The notes below the pieces were generated by a model, which did not search any database, was not told the origin of the DNA, and was given only the letters and a program-made list of their open reading frames with translations. This document shows, one piece after another, positions 1 through 7,473 of a DNA stretch of 35,803 nt. The stretch covers positions 1-35,803 of the forward strand of contig JAJDBW010000012.1 in the NCBI GenBank assembly GCA_029261155.1. Direction: 5' to 3'. Position numbers and translations under genes: made by a program. The number at the start of each line of letters is the position of its first letter. Within the stretch, counting starts at the first letter, position 1. This DNA is from Nitrospirota bacterium. GTDB lineage: Bacteria > Nitrospirota > Nitrospiria > SBBL01 > JAADHI01.

Positions 1-71
1 TACTTTACACACGCTTCTTCTGTCCCAAAACGGATTTGCCATTTTAAAAATACGGCCTCTTCTTTCTGCAT
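1..71 (-). CDS. IS1595-type transposase, N-terminal fragment (cut by window edge)
   Basis: An open frame on the minus strand starts with ATG at 71-69 and runs off the window at position 1, giving 23 complete codons. The peptide begins MQKEEAVFLKW and continues with QIRFGTEEAC. This matches the first helix of IS1595/ISXO2-type DDE transposases, which typically read F-Q-x-R-F-x-T-E-E-A-C just before their zinc-binding W-P-x-G-F-x-C-P-x-C segment; the zinc segment would lie outside the window. A purine-rich GGAGG ribosome site sits 5-10 bases upstream of the ATG, and a near-consensus promoter precedes it at 101-129. The gene diverges from ffh. Too little is visible to tell whether the element is intact. 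Family assignment rests on one short motif. Confidence 0.55.
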   Translation of the reverse strand, partial: MQKEEAVFLKWQIRFGTEEACVK

Positions 72-100
72 CTCGCCTCCTCTTTCCCTCAATTTTCACC

Positions 101-129
101 ATTATATCTCCTATGCTGTAAATTGTTAA
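101..129 (-). promoter_or_regulatory. Sigma-70 promoter for the transposase fragment
   Basis: On the minus strand, -35 TTAACA (129-124) and -10 TATAAT (106-101) are separated by 17 bases. That is five of six and six of six consensus bases. Transcription would begin near 94, about 23 bases before the ATG at 71. The -35 lies inside one arm of the 9-base inverted repeat at 121-153. Confidence 0.6.
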
Positions 130-153
130 GAGGCAAGATAAATATTAACAATT
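121..153. repeat. Perfect 9-bp inverted repeat between transposase and ffh
   Basis: AATTGTTAA at 121-129 and TTAACAATT at 145-153 are exact reverse complements separated by 15 bases. The left arm covers the -35 of the leftward transposase promoter. It could be an operator, part of an IS end, or an AT-rich coincidence; no T-run follows, so it is not a typical terminator. Confidence 0.5.
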
Positions 154-295
154 CAAAGCGGATGAAGGGTAGACGGTATCGCACGATAAACCTGAAAGCG
201 CATTCCTCCAATTTATTGGCATGATGGTTATTTGTTGGAGCGGATTTTTTAGGAATTAAAGATCTTCTTCGCCTACTGCATCAGCTTGAATGTCC

Positions 296-324
296 TTGAC
301 TTCATTAGGGAAGCCCACTATACT
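296..324 (+). promoter_or_regulatory. Sigma-70 promoter for ffh
   Basis: TTGACT (296-301) and TATACT (319-324) are separated by exactly 17 bases, each matching consensus at five of six positions. Transcription would start near 331, giving a leader of about 29 bases before the ffh ATG at 360. Confidence 0.7.
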
Positions 325-359
325 CTTTGATAATTTTTTGAATTGAAGCCTCTCCTATC

Positions 360-1691
360 ATGTTGGAAAATATAACGAAACGGCTTGAAGCCCTTTTTAA
401 GAAAATAAAGGGCCGGGGTCTATTAACGGAAGAAGACATCGATGCCGCACTCCGTGAAGTGCGGCTTGCGCTTTTGGAATCGGATGTTCATTACACCGTA
501 GCGAAGTCGTTTTGTGATGCCATTCGAACCAAGGCGGTTGGAAAAGCGGTCCTCGAAAGTATGACCCCTGGACAACAGGTGGTCAAAATTGTCAGGGAAG
601 AACTGACAGACCTATTGGGGGCCAAAGAAAAGGGCATCGCTTTAGCCGCGAAGCCACCCACCGTCGTGATGCTAGTGGGACTGCAGGGCGCGGGAAAAAC
701 GACCACGGCCGGAAAGCTCGCACGCCATTTTCAGCAGAAAGAAAAACGAGTGGTCTTGGTGGCCGCCGATCTTCAGCGGCCCGCCGCAGTCGAACAGCTA
801 GGTATTCTCGGGAAAGAAATCGGCGTTCCGCTTGTGCCCTCGAAGGGTGAAACGGATCCTGTTGCAGTGGTTCGCCAGGCCATCGATTATGGTCGCGAGC
901 AATGTTTCGATGTCGTTATTATCGATACAGCGGGTCGGATTGAGGTCGATCAAGATCTGATGGCGGAGTTGGTCCGAATGAAATCGGAAACCACTCCGGA
1001 CGAGATTTTATTGGTTGCGGACGCAATGACGGGACAGACCGCCGTGAATGTCGCTCAGACCTTTCACGAAAAGCTGGACCTCAGTGGCGTGATCTTAACG
1101 AAAACGGAGGGCGATGCCCGCGGCGGCGCGATTTTATCGATACGTGCGGTTACCGGCGCGCCCATTCGATTTATCGGCACGGGAGAAAAGCTTGATGCCC
1201 TGGAGTTGTTTTATCCGGACCGCATGGCATCGCGTATTCTCGGCATGGGTGATGTGCTTTCGCTTATCGATTTGGCGGAAGAAAATATTGCCAAGGAAGA
1301 AGCGCTTCAGCTTGAAAAGAAGTTACGCAAAGACAAATTTACGCTGGATGACTTTAGCGGCCAATTGAAACAACTCAAAAAAATGGGGGGAGCTGCTAAA
1401 GTGATGGCGATGATTCCGGGGGTGAGTCGGATGAAGGCCCTTCCAGATGACGCAAAGCTTGAAAAAGAAATCAAGTCGGTCGAAGCCATGATTTCATCAA
1501 TGACCCTCGTTGAGCGAAGAGAGCCGGGGATTATTAACGGGAATCGTCGAAAACGGATTTCAAAAGGAAGTGGGACATCCATTCAAGACCTTAATCGCCT
1601 TTTGAAACAATTTTCACAGGCGAAAAAAATGATGAAAAAGATGTCTTCAGGTAAGAAGGGCGGATTCAAGGGTATGCCAATTCCGTTTTAA
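360..1691 (+). CDS. ffh: Signal recognition particle GTPase Ffh (SRP54)
   Basis: Ffh binds 4.5S RNA and signal sequences of nascent membrane proteins and hands them to FtsY at the membrane. The 443 residues show the usual order. The N domain is about residues 1-95. The G domain has the P-loop GLQGAGKT at about 107-114, DTAGR in G3, and the SRP-specific GDARGG box. The C-terminal M domain (about 325-443) is rich in Met and basic residues (for example KKMMKKM) and binds RNA and signal peptides. Length is normal. The guanine-specificity motif reads TKTE rather than the usual TKxD. The ATG at 360 starts the expected N-domain helix although no strong Shine-Dalgarno precedes it. It heads a ribosome/tRNA gene cluster and has its own promoter at 296-324. 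Confidence 0.97.
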   Translation: MLENITKRLEALFKKIKGRGLLTEEDIDAALREVRLALLESDVHYTVAKSFCDAIRTKAVGKAVLESMTPGQQVVKIVREELTDLLGAKEKGIALAAKPPTVVMLVGLQGAGKTTTAGKLARHFQQKEKRVVLVAADLQRPAAVEQLGILGKEIGVPLVPSKGETDPVAVVRQAIDYGREQCFDVVIIDTAGRIEVDQDLMAELVRMKSETTPDEILLVADAMTGQTAVNVAQTFHEKLDLSGVILTKTEGDARGGAILSIRAVTGAPIRFIGTGEKLDALELFYPDRMASRILGMGDVLSLIDLAEENIAKEEALQLEKKLRKDKFTLDDFSGQLKQLKKMGGAAKVMAMIPGVSRMKALPDDAKLEKEIKSVEAMISSMTLVERREPGIINGNRRKRISKGSGTSIQDLNRLLKQFSQAKKMMKKMSSGKKGGFKGMPIPF

Positions 1692-1805
1692 AGCAGTGAC
1701 GCGCTGAGGTGAAAAAGAGGGCTACCAAGACGAGACGAGAGCCTGATATAATGAGCAAAATTATGCAGGCTCCGGGATATCGAATGGATGGTTTAGCATA
1801 ACACG

Positions 1806-1827
1806 GTTCGAACACGAAGATTCGAAC
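1806..1827. repeat. TTCGAAC paired repeat upstream of rpsP
   Basis: TTCGAAC occurs at 1807-1813 and again at 1821-1827, 14 bases apart. Because TTCGAA is self-complementary, the same bases also form a 7-base inverted repeat (1806-1812 with 1821-1827, 8-base loop). It lies in the 165-base gap between ffh and rpsP, 30 bases before the rpsP start. A TATAAT at 1747-1752 could be a -10, but no good -35 accompanies it. Confidence 0.4.
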
Positions 1828-1856
1828 GATATAAAAAGAACAGAGAGGAAGAGTCG

Positions 1857-2123
1857 ATGGCAGTAATTATTAGATTAACGCGTAAAGGTAGGCATAAGAG
1901 ACCGTTTTATCGTATGGTGGTTTCCGATGAGGCCTCACCCAGAGACGGAAAGTTTATCGAAATGATCGGAACCTACGATCCGCTCGGGGAAGAGAACAAG
2001 GTGTCGGTAAAAGAAGATCGGGCCATCTATTGGCTAAAACAAGGGGCAAAGGTTTCGGATACGGTTCGGTCTATTTTTAAAAAATCGGAGTTGTTTAAAC
2101 AGGCGTTAGGGCAGAAGGTGTGA
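1857..2123 (+). CDS. rpsP: 30S ribosomal protein S16
   Basis: This is a small primary-assembly protein of the 30S subunit. The 88-residue product begins [19 protein letters not shown], the diagnostic S16 N-terminus, followed by a GTYDPLG segment typical of the family. The ribosome site GAGAGGAAG lies just upstream of the ATG. It is followed after 64 bases by khpA and then the rimM-trmD-rplS genes, the widely conserved S16-RimM-TrmD-L19 order, so co-transcription is expected. Confidence 0.97.
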   Translation: MAVIIRLTRKGRHKRPFYRMVVSDEASPRDGKFIEMIGTYDPLGEENKVSVKEDRAIYWLKQGAKVSDTVRSIFKKSELFKQALGQKV

Positions 2124-2187
2124 TGAGTGCTTAAAGTAGAGGCGAGAGTCCTCTCCACTCCAGGCGTACGATATGGAGGTAGCTTCG

Positions 2188-2418
2188 ATGAAAGAGTTGG
2201 TGGAGTATATTGCAAAGTCGCTTGTGGATAGGCCTGAAAATGTCACGGTTATCGAAACAGAAGGGGAGAAAACAACAATTATAGAGTTGCGTGTAGCCCA
2301 AGAAGATTTGGGCAAAGTCATCGGGAAGCAAGGTCGTACCGCACGTTCAATGCGGACCATCTTGAATGCCGCCGGCACGAAAATCGGAAAACGTTGTGTT
2401 CTCGAGATATTAGAATAG
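2188..2418 (+). CDS. khpA: KH-domain RNA-binding protein KhpA
   Basis: This 76-residue protein consists of a single KH domain. The RNA-contacting GxxG loop is IGKQGR, preceded by the hydrophobic strand ending LGKVIG. KhpA proteins (formerly YlqC) bind RNA broadly, often with KhpB/Jag, and sit between rpsP and rimM in many bacteria, as here. An in-frame ATG at 2173 would add five residues. I prefer 2188 because GGAGGT at 2175-2180 overlaps that upstream ATG and is ideally placed (7 bases) for the second one. It ends one base before the TTG start of rimM, implying translational coupling. Confidence 0.93.
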   Translation: MKELVEYIAKSLVDRPENVTVIETEGEKTTIIELRVAQEDLGKVIGKQGRTARSMRTILNAAGTKIGKRCVLEILE

Positions 2419-2419
2419 T

Positions 2420-2932
2420 TTGCGCGAATCGCTCGTTGCAATAGGGAAAATTTTAAAGCCGGTCGGCTTAAAAGGCGAACTTAAGGTTAAACTGCTGACC
2501 GATTTTCCGGAACGTTTCGAAGCTTTACCCGAAGTGAGCATAAAGACCCAGGAAGGCCAAACCGAACGATGTCAAATTTCAAGAATGCGCTACGGCCCTC
2601 CATTTATTTACTTAATGTTTGAGGGACTCTCTTCTCGAGAGGCCGTTGCCCATTTACAAGGGGGCGTCCTGCAAATTCCTCAGTCCGAACGGGTTTCGCT
2701 ACCAGAGGGGGGATATTTTCGGTCTGATTTTGTGGGTATGGCTGTTTTTTTGAAGAATGAAGATTGTATCGGAAAGATAGAAAGTATTATCGAAACGGGC
2801 AGTAATGATGTCTTTGTCGTAAAAGACGGCGAACGCGAAAATCTGATTCCAGCGCTCCGAACCATTATTATGAATATCGACTTTAAAAAAAAACGAATGA
2901 CGATTGATCCGCCGGAGGGTTTGTTGTCATGA
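2420..2932 (+). CDS. rimM: 16S rRNA processing protein RimM
   Basis: RimM helps maturation of the 30S head and binds S19. The 170-residue product has the N-terminal RimM barrel (VAIGKILKPVGLKGELKV, about residues 6-23) and a C-terminal PRC-like barrel from about residue 95 (region with GGYFRSDFVGM), ending in an acidic/proline tail. The start codon is TTG at 2420, one base after the khpA stop, with no upstream ATG available and no strong ribosome site, so it probably relies on coupling. The stop overlaps the trmD start in an ATGA arrangement. Confidence 0.95.
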   Translation: MRESLVAIGKILKPVGLKGELKVKLLTDFPERFEALPEVSIKTQEGQTERCQISRMRYGPPFIYLMFEGLSSREAVAHLQGGVLQIPQSERVSLPEGGYFRSDFVGMAVFLKNEDCIGKIESIIETGSNDVFVVKDGERENLIPALRTIIMNIDFKKKRMTIDPPEGLLS

Positions 2933-3699
2933 TGCTTCGTTGCGATGTTGTGACTTTATTCCCCGAAATGCTTAACCCTGTTTTCGGACAGAGCATCTTA
3001 AAGCGGGCTCAGGAAAATAGACTTTTGGATGTTCGGGTACATCAGTTAAGGGACTATGCCTTTGACAAGCATCGAGTGACGGACGACAGTCCTTATGGGG
3101 GAGGATGCGGGATGGTTTTAAAGCCCGAGCCGATATTTTATTCCCTTGATGCAATCAAGCTTGCAAGGGAGGAGATTCGAATTATTCTTCCCTCGCCCCA
3201 GGGGAAGCGTTTTGATCAAAGAATGGCGGAAGACTTTGCCAATGAAACAAAAAGTTTGGTTTTTATTTGTGGCCATTATGAGGGCATAGATGCCCGAGTG
3301 AATCGGGGACTCGATCTTGAGGAGGTCTCCGTCGGCGACTATATTTTAACTGGAGGCGAACTCCCGGCGGCCACCATGATTGATGCGGCGGCCCGACTTG
3401 TGCCAGGTGTATTGGGTGGGGCGCTTTCTGCAGAAGAAGAGTCCTTTTCATGCTCATTATTAGAATACCCCCATTACACACGGCCTTATGAATTTAGAGG
3501 CATGAAGGTGCCGGAGGTTCTTACCTCAGGGAATCATGCAGAAATAAAAAATTGGCGAAGGCGGCATGCTTTAGAAAATACACTGAAAAAGCGGCCAGAT
3601 TTACTGCAGGAAGCTGTTTTAACAAATGTAGAAAAAGAATGGCTTGAAAAATCGCAGGTTTCAGGGCTGAATACGGATGTTTCAAGCCACAGAAACTGA
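2929..3699 (+). CDS. trmD: tRNA (guanine-N1)-methyltransferase TrmD
   Basis: TrmD makes m1G37 in tRNAs that read CNN and CCN-type codons, using S-adenosylmethionine, and prevents +1 frameshifting. The 256-residue protein has the SPOUT trefoil-knot motifs in order: PYGGGCGMVLKPEP, LPSPQGKRFDQ, FICGHYEGIDAR and SVGDYILTGGELP. These form the SAM pocket and active site. Two ATG codons occur in tandem; the first (2929) overlaps the rimM stop. Length is near the family norm. rplS follows after 27 bases. Confidence 0.97.
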   Translation: MMLRCDVVTLFPEMLNPVFGQSILKRAQENRLLDVRVHQLRDYAFDKHRVTDDSPYGGGCGMVLKPEPIFYSLDAIKLAREEIRIILPSPQGKRFDQRMAEDFANETKSLVFICGHYEGIDARVNRGLDLEEVSVGDYILTGGELPAATMIDAAARLVPGVLGGALSAEEESFSCSLLEYPHYTRPYEFRGMKVPEVLTSGNHAEIKNWRRRHALENTLKKRPDLLQEAVLTNVEKEWLEKSQVSGLNTDVSSHRN

Positions 3700-3726
3700 G
3701 TTCACATTCAAGGGAGAAGGAAGCGT

Positions 3727-4176
3727 ATGAATCGATTAGAGCAAGTGGAACAAGGGTTACTTCAAAAGAATCCACCCGAGATGAAAATTGGCGACACCGT
3801 AAAAGTTCATGTTCGGATTAAAGAAGGGGACAAAGAACGTATTCAAATTTATGAAGGCGTTGTGATTCGGAAAAAAGGTGGGGCCAATCGTGAGACCTTT
3901 ACAGTGAGAAAAGTGTCTTATGGTGTGGGGGTCGAGCGAATCTTTCCTGTCCATTCTCCTTATATCGCCAAAGTCGAAACGGTGCGGGAAGGCAAGGTAA
4001 GGCGAGCCAAGTTATATTACATTCGAGAGAGAACCGGAAAAGCCGCGCGTATTACCGAAAAAGAGCGCGTATATACTTCAAAGAAGAAGGGCGGCCCTTC
4101 AACGGAAAAAGCCTTGACGGAAGAGACCTCTGCGGATGAAGCCTCGCCTTTAGATTCGGCCAATCCGACGGAATAG
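3727..4176 (+). CDS. rplS: 50S ribosomal protein L19
   Basis: L19 sits at the 30S-50S interface. The 149-residue product carries the family core: FKPGDTV-like GDTVKVHV at about 21-28, [15 protein letters not shown] and the GVGVERIFP segment, then [16 protein letters not shown] near the end of the core. About 35 extra residues at the C-terminus are Ser/Thr/Glu/Ala-rich and low in complexity, beyond the usual length of about 115. The ribosome site AGGGAGAAGGAAG lies just before the ATG. Confidence 0.96.
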   Translation: MNRLEQVEQGLLQKNPPEMKIGDTVKVHVRIKEGDKERIQIYEGVVIRKKGGANRETFTVRKVSYGVGVERIFPVHSPYIAKVETVREGKVRRAKLYYIRERTGKAARITEKERVYTSKKKGGPSTEKALTEETSADEASPLDSANPTE

Positions 4177-4229
4177 TTCTCTCCGTCCTTACCCGCCAGA
4201 GGTCAGTTCAAATCGTCTCTTTAAAAAAG

Positions 4230-4820
4230 ATGACCTCCATCGAAAACAAGGCCTACGCTCGCGGCTATCGAAAAATCTGCGGATTAGACGAAGCCGGGCG
4301 TGGGCCTTTGGCGGGCCCTGTGATTGCCGCCGCCGTCATCCTTCCTCTCAATTGCCAAGTGCCAGGCCTCCGCGATTCTAAAAAGCTCACGCCGCGCCAA
4401 CGCGATCGTTTTTTCGATGTTATTACAGAACAGGCCTTGGCCATTGGTGTCGGGCGTGTCGAAAATGACACTATCGACGATATTAATATCCTTCAAGCGA
4501 CATTGCTTGCAATGGACAAAGCCTTGAATGCCCTAAAAACCAAACCGGATTATTTATTGATCGATGCTCTACGCCTTCCCAATGTCAGCATTCCTCAAGA
4601 AGGAATCATTCATGGCGATGATTTGTCGGTCAGTATTGCGGCAGCTTCCGTTATTGCAAAAGTGACACGAGATCGTTTGATGGTAGACTTTAACGAAGCG
4701 TTTCCTGAATATCGCTTTCATCGCCACAAGGGTTATGGTACTCGGGAACACCTCCAAAAAATTCGGGAGTATGGCCCTTGCCGTTTGCACCGAAAAACTT
4801 TTCGCGGCGTCCTCGTTTAA
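4230..4820 (+). CDS. rnhB: Ribonuclease HII
   Basis: RNase HII removes ribonucleotides and RNA from DNA duplexes. The 196-residue protein has the canonical GLDEAGRGPLAGPV segment (about residues 18-31) with catalytic Asp and Glu. A third acidic residue is in LLIDALRLP and a fourth in IAKVTRDRLM. The RFHRHKGYGTREH box typical of the C-terminal part is present. Length is standard. It lies 53 bases after rplS and its 3' end overlaps the start of yraN by 43 bases, a common rnhB-yraN arrangement. Confidence 0.96.
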   Translation: MTSIENKAYARGYRKICGLDEAGRGPLAGPVIAAAVILPLNCQVPGLRDSKKLTPRQRDRFFDVITEQALAIGVGRVENDTIDDINILQATLLAMDKALNALKTKPDYLLIDALRLPNVSIPQEGIIHGDDLSVSIAAASVIAKVTRDRLMVDFNEAFPEYRFHRHKGYGTREHLQKIREYGPCRLHRKTFRGVLV

Positions 4821-5173
4821 ACGGCGCCGAAGGCGAAAAACATGCCGCACTGTTTTTAGTGAAGCGTGGCTATCGTATTCTTGAGCAAAATTATCGGACG
4901 ACTTTCGGAGAGATCGATATTATTGCACACGATGGCGATGTGCTTGTTTTTATCGAAGTGAAAAGCCGCTCCGGAACGCAATTTGGTTTACCGCAATCGG
5001 CTGTCGATACGAGAAAACAAACGAAGATCAGTCAAGTGGCCCTGGCGTATTTAAAAGAAAAGAAGCTAAGCGATGTCGATTGTCGATTTGATGTCGTTGC
5101 TGTTCTGAAGGAAGGCGATGCTTTCGAGGTCGTTTTGTTTCAGAATGCTTTTGAAGGGATCGAACACACATGA
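4778..5173 (+). CDS. yraN: YraN/UPF0102 family endonuclease-like protein
   Basis: The 131-residue protein matches the UPF0102 fold. The N-terminal GAEGEKHAALFLVKRGYRIL helix leads into FGEIDIIAHDGDVLVFIEVKSR, which carries the E-D-ExK signature of restriction-endonuclease-like nucleases. The biological substrate in this family is not settled. The ATG at 4778 lies inside rnhB. The conserved region begins around residue 15, so a later start is possible, but no better codon with a ribosome site is evident before the rnhB stop. It overlaps the next gene by 4 bases. Confidence 0.88.
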   Translation: MPFAPKNFSRRPRLNGAEGEKHAALFLVKRGYRILEQNYRTTFGEIDIIAHDGDVLVFIEVKSRSGTQFGLPQSAVDTRKQTKISQVALAYLKEKKLSDVDCRFDVVAVLKEGDAFEVVLFQNAFEGIEHT

Positions 5174-5604
5174 CGATGTCCATTGGGATGAACACCAACA
5201 TCCAGCATCAAGGTAAGGTTTATCATGTGCAAACGGAAGACGGTGGTCAGGATCATCCCATCATCACAACCCTTTTGTTTAAGGACGGCGTCGTTTTTGC
5301 GTCAAAGCGGACCGACTATAAAGACCTTCTCAAAACGCCTTCATGCCGGGAAACCGTTACCGAGATGATGAAGGAGCAGCATAAAAACATTATTCGAGAC
5401 CTCATTGCCGGAAGGATTGCTGGTGTGCGTGCGGAGAATGAATCCGATGCCGATACCTCAGCTCCAGAACAGGGGGCGTCTTTATCAGGTCGGTCCCAAG
5501 AAGAGGTCCTCTCTCAACCCTCGTCCGAGAAGGAAGGCAAGCAAAAGACCTTGGATGACCTCATTCTTGACTATCTCGAAGAAAAGAAAAAAAACTCCGA
5601 TTGA
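5170..5604 (+). CDS. Conserved hypothetical protein downstream of yraN
   Basis: I cannot assign a function. The 144-residue product has a conserved-looking N-terminal domain of about 80 residues starting MTMSIGMNTNIQHQGKVYHV and including the phrase QTEDGGQDHP. A charged, Ser/Glu/Lys-rich C-terminal tail of about 55 residues looks disordered and ends in a lysine-rich segment. I recall similar N-termini in uncharacterised proteins of Deltaproteobacteria and Nitrospirota. No signal peptide or membrane segment is visible. The start overlaps the yraN stop by 4 bases, so it is likely translated from the rnhB-yraN transcript. A second possible Met (residue 3 or 7) cannot be excluded. Confidence 0.75.
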   Translation: MTMSIGMNTNIQHQGKVYHVQTEDGGQDHPIITTLLFKDGVVFASKRTDYKDLLKTPSCRETVTEMMKEQHKNIIRDLIAGRIAGVRAENESDADTSAPEQGASLSGRSQEEVLSQPSSEKEGKQKTLDDLILDYLEEKKKNSD

Positions 5605-5887
5605 TTTTCCATTGAATGAACTCGTATTCTTCTTTTATGTTCATTGAACGTACACCCTAACCTTCCACAATAAAAAATTGTTTACAATAATTTACCGGCA
5701 TGTGTCCTGAAGTCTTTTTCCGCACAAGATATGAGAACGATCAGAAAAAAAAGATGTGCTCTACTGTACCCGCACGACGAAAGTTCTTTGGGTGTTTCCA
5801 TGTGGGAATGCTGGCGTTTGTTGTTCTCTCCTCACGTGGTGTACTCTGTATTGAGCATATTTTATTTGCATAGGTCTGAGGGTTAGC
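5605..5887. other. Non-coding gap before ftsE
   Basis: These 283 bases contain no convincing gene. A weak AT-rich inverted repeat (AATGAAC with GTTCATT) follows the upstream gene, and ATTGT-TT-ACAAT at 5677-5688 is a short palindrome. No -35/-10 pair of good quality was found for ftsE, though this gap must contain its promoter if it is not co-transcribed with the yraN block. A GAGGG ribosome site lies just before the ftsE ATG. Confidence 0.4.
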
Positions 5888-6556
5888 ATGATCCAGCTTT
5901 TTCATGTCTATAAGTATTATCGAAAAGATTTCCTTGCCTTAAACGATCTGAATCTTAAGATCGAAAAAGGAGAGTTCGTCTTTGTGATCGGTTCCAGCGG
6001 TGCAGGAAAATCCACTCTTCTGAAACTCCTTTTTTGCCAAGAGAGGGCTGACGAAGGCCAAATCCTTATTGGTGGACAAAATGTTTCTCGAATTCAAGAA
6101 GCCCGTATTCCCTATATTCGCCGGAAAATTGGTTTTGTGTTCCAAGATTTTAAATTGATTCAACGCAAAACGGTCTTTGAAAATGTAGCGCTTCCTTTGG
6201 TGATTAGCGGCATTTCTCGGAGCGATATTAAAAAGCGGGTGAATGAAGTTCTTAAAATGGTTCGCATTGAACATAAACACGATCAAAGACCTTCTTTTTT
6301 GTCGGGGGGTGAACAGCAGCGGGTTGCGATCGCGCGGGCCCTTGTAAACCGCCCTGCAATTTTGTTGGCGGATGAGCCTACGGGAAATCTCGATGATGAA
6401 CTTTCCTTGGATATTGTAGAACTCTTACGAAATATCCATACCACGGGGACAACAGTGGTCGTGGCGACGCATGATCGTCATCTTTTCTCGAAGATTTTGC
6501 GGCGGACCTTGGTTTTGCAGCAGGGAAAAATAGTGTCCGATGGTCTTCCCGAATGA
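5888..6556 (+). CDS. ftsE: Cell-division ATP-binding protein FtsE
   Basis: FtsE is the cytoplasmic ATPase that works with FtsX to switch on septal peptidoglycan hydrolysis. The 222-residue ABC ATPase has Walker [10 protein letters not shown] (35-43), a Q-loop in VFQDFKLI, the signature LSGGEQQR (about 138-145), Walker [13 protein letters not shown] (158-169) and the switch His in VATHD. The opening [11 protein letters not shown] is typical for FtsE. Its stop overlaps the ftsX start by four bases, and a peptidase-like EnvC homologue follows, so the three form an operon. Confidence 0.97.
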   Translation: MIQLFHVYKYYRKDFLALNDLNLKIEKGEFVFVIGSSGAGKSTLLKLLFCQERADEGQILIGGQNVSRIQEARIPYIRRKIGFVFQDFKLIQRKTVFENVALPLVISGISRSDIKKRVNEVLKMVRIEHKHDQRPSFLSGGEQQRVAIARALVNRPAILLADEPTGNLDDELSLDIVELLRNIHTTGTTVVVATHDRHLFSKILRRTLVLQQGKIVSDGLPE

Positions 6557-7473
6557 AGCAGTCCTTTTATCATCTCAAATCGGCCATTGAAAATATTAAA
6601 TTGAACCAAACGATGGTCGTTTTTTCCTTAATCTCCTTAAGCCTGACCTTAATGTTGTTTGGTGTTTTTCTCCTTTTTTATTACAATGTAACTGGTTTTG
6701 TTCAGAGCATGCGCGAGAGCGTCCAATTTAGTATTTACTTAAAAGAGGGTGTTGATGCGCCGCTGGTAGAACGAATTGACCAGGCTTTGAAGAAAGACAC
6801 ACGCATCTCGTCCTTCGTCTATATTTCCAAAGATGAGGCCTTAAAAACCTTTAGCCGATCTTTTGAAGACCAGGGCTTGGTTGAACGACTGGGCGGAAAT
6901 CCGTTTCCCGCATCCTTTGAAGTTAAAGTTAAGACGAGCCATCAGGATTCAAAAGTTCTTGGTGAAATCATCGCTCAGTTTGAGGGCTTTTCCGGAGTAG
7001 AGGAAATACAATACGGTTCTGAATGGCTAAAAAATCTGCTCACATTTTTAAAACTACTCAGGGTGGTCGGCGTCGGAATCGGTGTTTTTTTGGCCGTGAC
7101 CGTGATGACCAATATTGCGAACACCATCCGTCTCCATTTTTATAATCGGCGGGAAGAAATCGAGATCATGAAACTTATTGGCGCGACCCATCGTTTTATT
7201 AAAGTCCCTTTTGTCATGGAAGGTGTGTTAATGGGCGGTATCAGCGGCATCTTTTCGGCATCGCTTCTTTTTGTCGTCTATTTTTATTCTAAAGATGGGC
7301 TGCTTTCTATTTTGGGCGGCATCGGCTCGATTCAAGCCTTTCAATTCCTTCCTGTTAATATCTTAGTCGGACTGGTTTGTGTCGGGAGCTTGCTTGGAGG
7401 TATTGGAAGTTTTATTTCTTTAAATCATCTTTTGCGTCTTCGGAATCCGGGTCATGAAACAAAGAAACGCTAA
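6553..7473 (+). CDS. ftsX: Cell-division protein FtsX
   Basis: FtsX is the membrane partner of FtsE and transmits ATP-driven movement to the periplasmic hydrolase activator. The 306 residues show a first membrane helix at about 22-44, a periplasmic domain of about 120 residues containing the FtsX-family phrase FPASFEV, then three further hydrophobic spans in the last 140 residues. MKLIGATHRFIKVPFVMEG is the conserved cytoplasmic coupling segment of the family. Length is close to E. coli-type and Gram-positive FtsX. Overlaps ftsE by 4 bases and the next gene by 20 bases. Confidence 0.96.
   Translation: MKQSFYHLKSAIENIKLNQTMVVFSLISLSLTLMLFGVFLLFYYNVTGFVQSMRESVQFSIYLKEGVDAPLVERIDQALKKDTRISSFVYISKDEALKTFSRSFEDQGLVERLGGNPFPASFEVKVKTSHQDSKVLGEIIAQFEGFSGVEEIQYGSEWLKNLLTFLKLLRVVGVGIGVFLAVTVMTNIANTIRLHFYNRREEIEIMKLIGATHRFIKVPFVMEGVLMGGISGIFSASLLFVVYFYSKDGLLSILGGIGSIQAFQFLPVNILVGLVCVGSLLGGIGSFISLNHLLRLRNPGHETKKR

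Noticed and set aside
1740-1830. Possible tRNA suggested by GGTTCGAA resembling a T-loop
   Set aside because: No matching acceptor, D or anticodon stems could be drawn around it.
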